Positions 28,661-28,703 of a stretch of 28,703 bases of DNA are shown here, piece after piece (the stretch's first letter is position 1; every line of letters begins with the position of its first letter). The notes beneath the pieces were generated by a model. The model was not told the origin of the DNA. It was given only the letters and a program-made list of their open reading frames with translations, and ran no database searches. The translations under genes were made by a program, and so were the position numbers. This DNA is from a virus: the IMG/VR virus record IMGVR_UViG_3300020203_000073, positions 1-28,703 of that record. One strand, written 5' to 3'.

Positions 28661-28703
28661 ATGAACGCAACAATCGAAGTACACGGCGAAAACAGTTTAT
28701 ACC
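28661..28703 (+). CDS. Start of an unknown gene, 3' truncated by window edge
   Basis: ATG 28661 follows CGGAGAAATAAAAA and lies behind a strong promoter. Fourteen codons are visible (MNATIEVHGENSLY), too few to assign a family. The frame is open to the end of the window. The shared promoter with the winged-helix gene at 8072 suggests the same time of expression. Confidence 0.6.
   Translation, partial: MNATIEVHGENSLY

Noticed and set aside
1-28703. tRNA or rRNA genes, insertion sequences, integrase or attachment sites
   Set aside because: No cloverleaf, rRNA-like stretch, transposase or recombinase motif was seen on either strand.

Overview
The window is part of a tailed, siphovirus-type phage or prophage genome with about 50% GC. 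Two blocks converge at about 8.6-8.76 kb: a plus-strand accessory/early block (1-8623) and a long minus-strand late block (28406 down to 8759). A further plus-strand gene starts at 28661. The host cannot be fixed from sequence alone. The Thr/Ala/Val/Glu-rich linker after the signal peptide of the 9570-10178 product and the SH3+C39 lysin style resemble Chloroflexota, which is only a tentative inference. No terminase, portal, integrase or replication gene is visible, so the window is a fragment.

Plus block. Two paralogous DNA methyltransferases (the first cut by the window edge) flank a zinc-ribbon protein made of 15-residue repeats. Their 5' 173 bp are identical but their central specificity regions differ. 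After a promoter at 2262 comes a tightly packed set of small acidic or coiled-coil proteins of unknown function (2331-6733), a strongly folded non-coding RNA candidate (about 6738-6936), another unknown gene (6995-7948), and then a promoter-driven winged-helix protein (8072-8623). Two gene junctions in this block are duplicated almost exactly (31 bp and 48 bp), as if genes were inserted or shuffled at ribosome-binding-site junctions.

Minus block, in transcription order: 2H-phosphoesterase/prohead protease/scaffold fusion with a nested scaffold start, decoration protein, major capsid protein, an embedded GT-B glycosyltransferase, head-tail connector genes, tail terminator, tail tube, two overlapping tail chaperone frames, tape measure protein, Dit, a fibre-like protein, a Tal-like hub, an SH3 protein, and a lysis region of small membrane proteins ending with an SH3+C39 peptidase. 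Most neighbours overlap by 1-4 nt, which indicates translational coupling.

The most notable structure is regulatory. Three late transcription units (starting at 28406, 22304 and 20375) share one leader module: promoter, two GAGCGCC heptamers, then an intrinsic-terminator-like hairpin just before the start codon. The heptamers can pair with the terminator's 3' arm, which suggests attenuation or antitermination. The plus-strand genes at 8072 and 28661 share a different 56-bp promoter module, and the gene at 2331 has a related one. No stretch longer than 300 bases lacks a gene; the largest gaps are 6734-6994 (RNA candidate) and 28407-28660 (divergent promoters).
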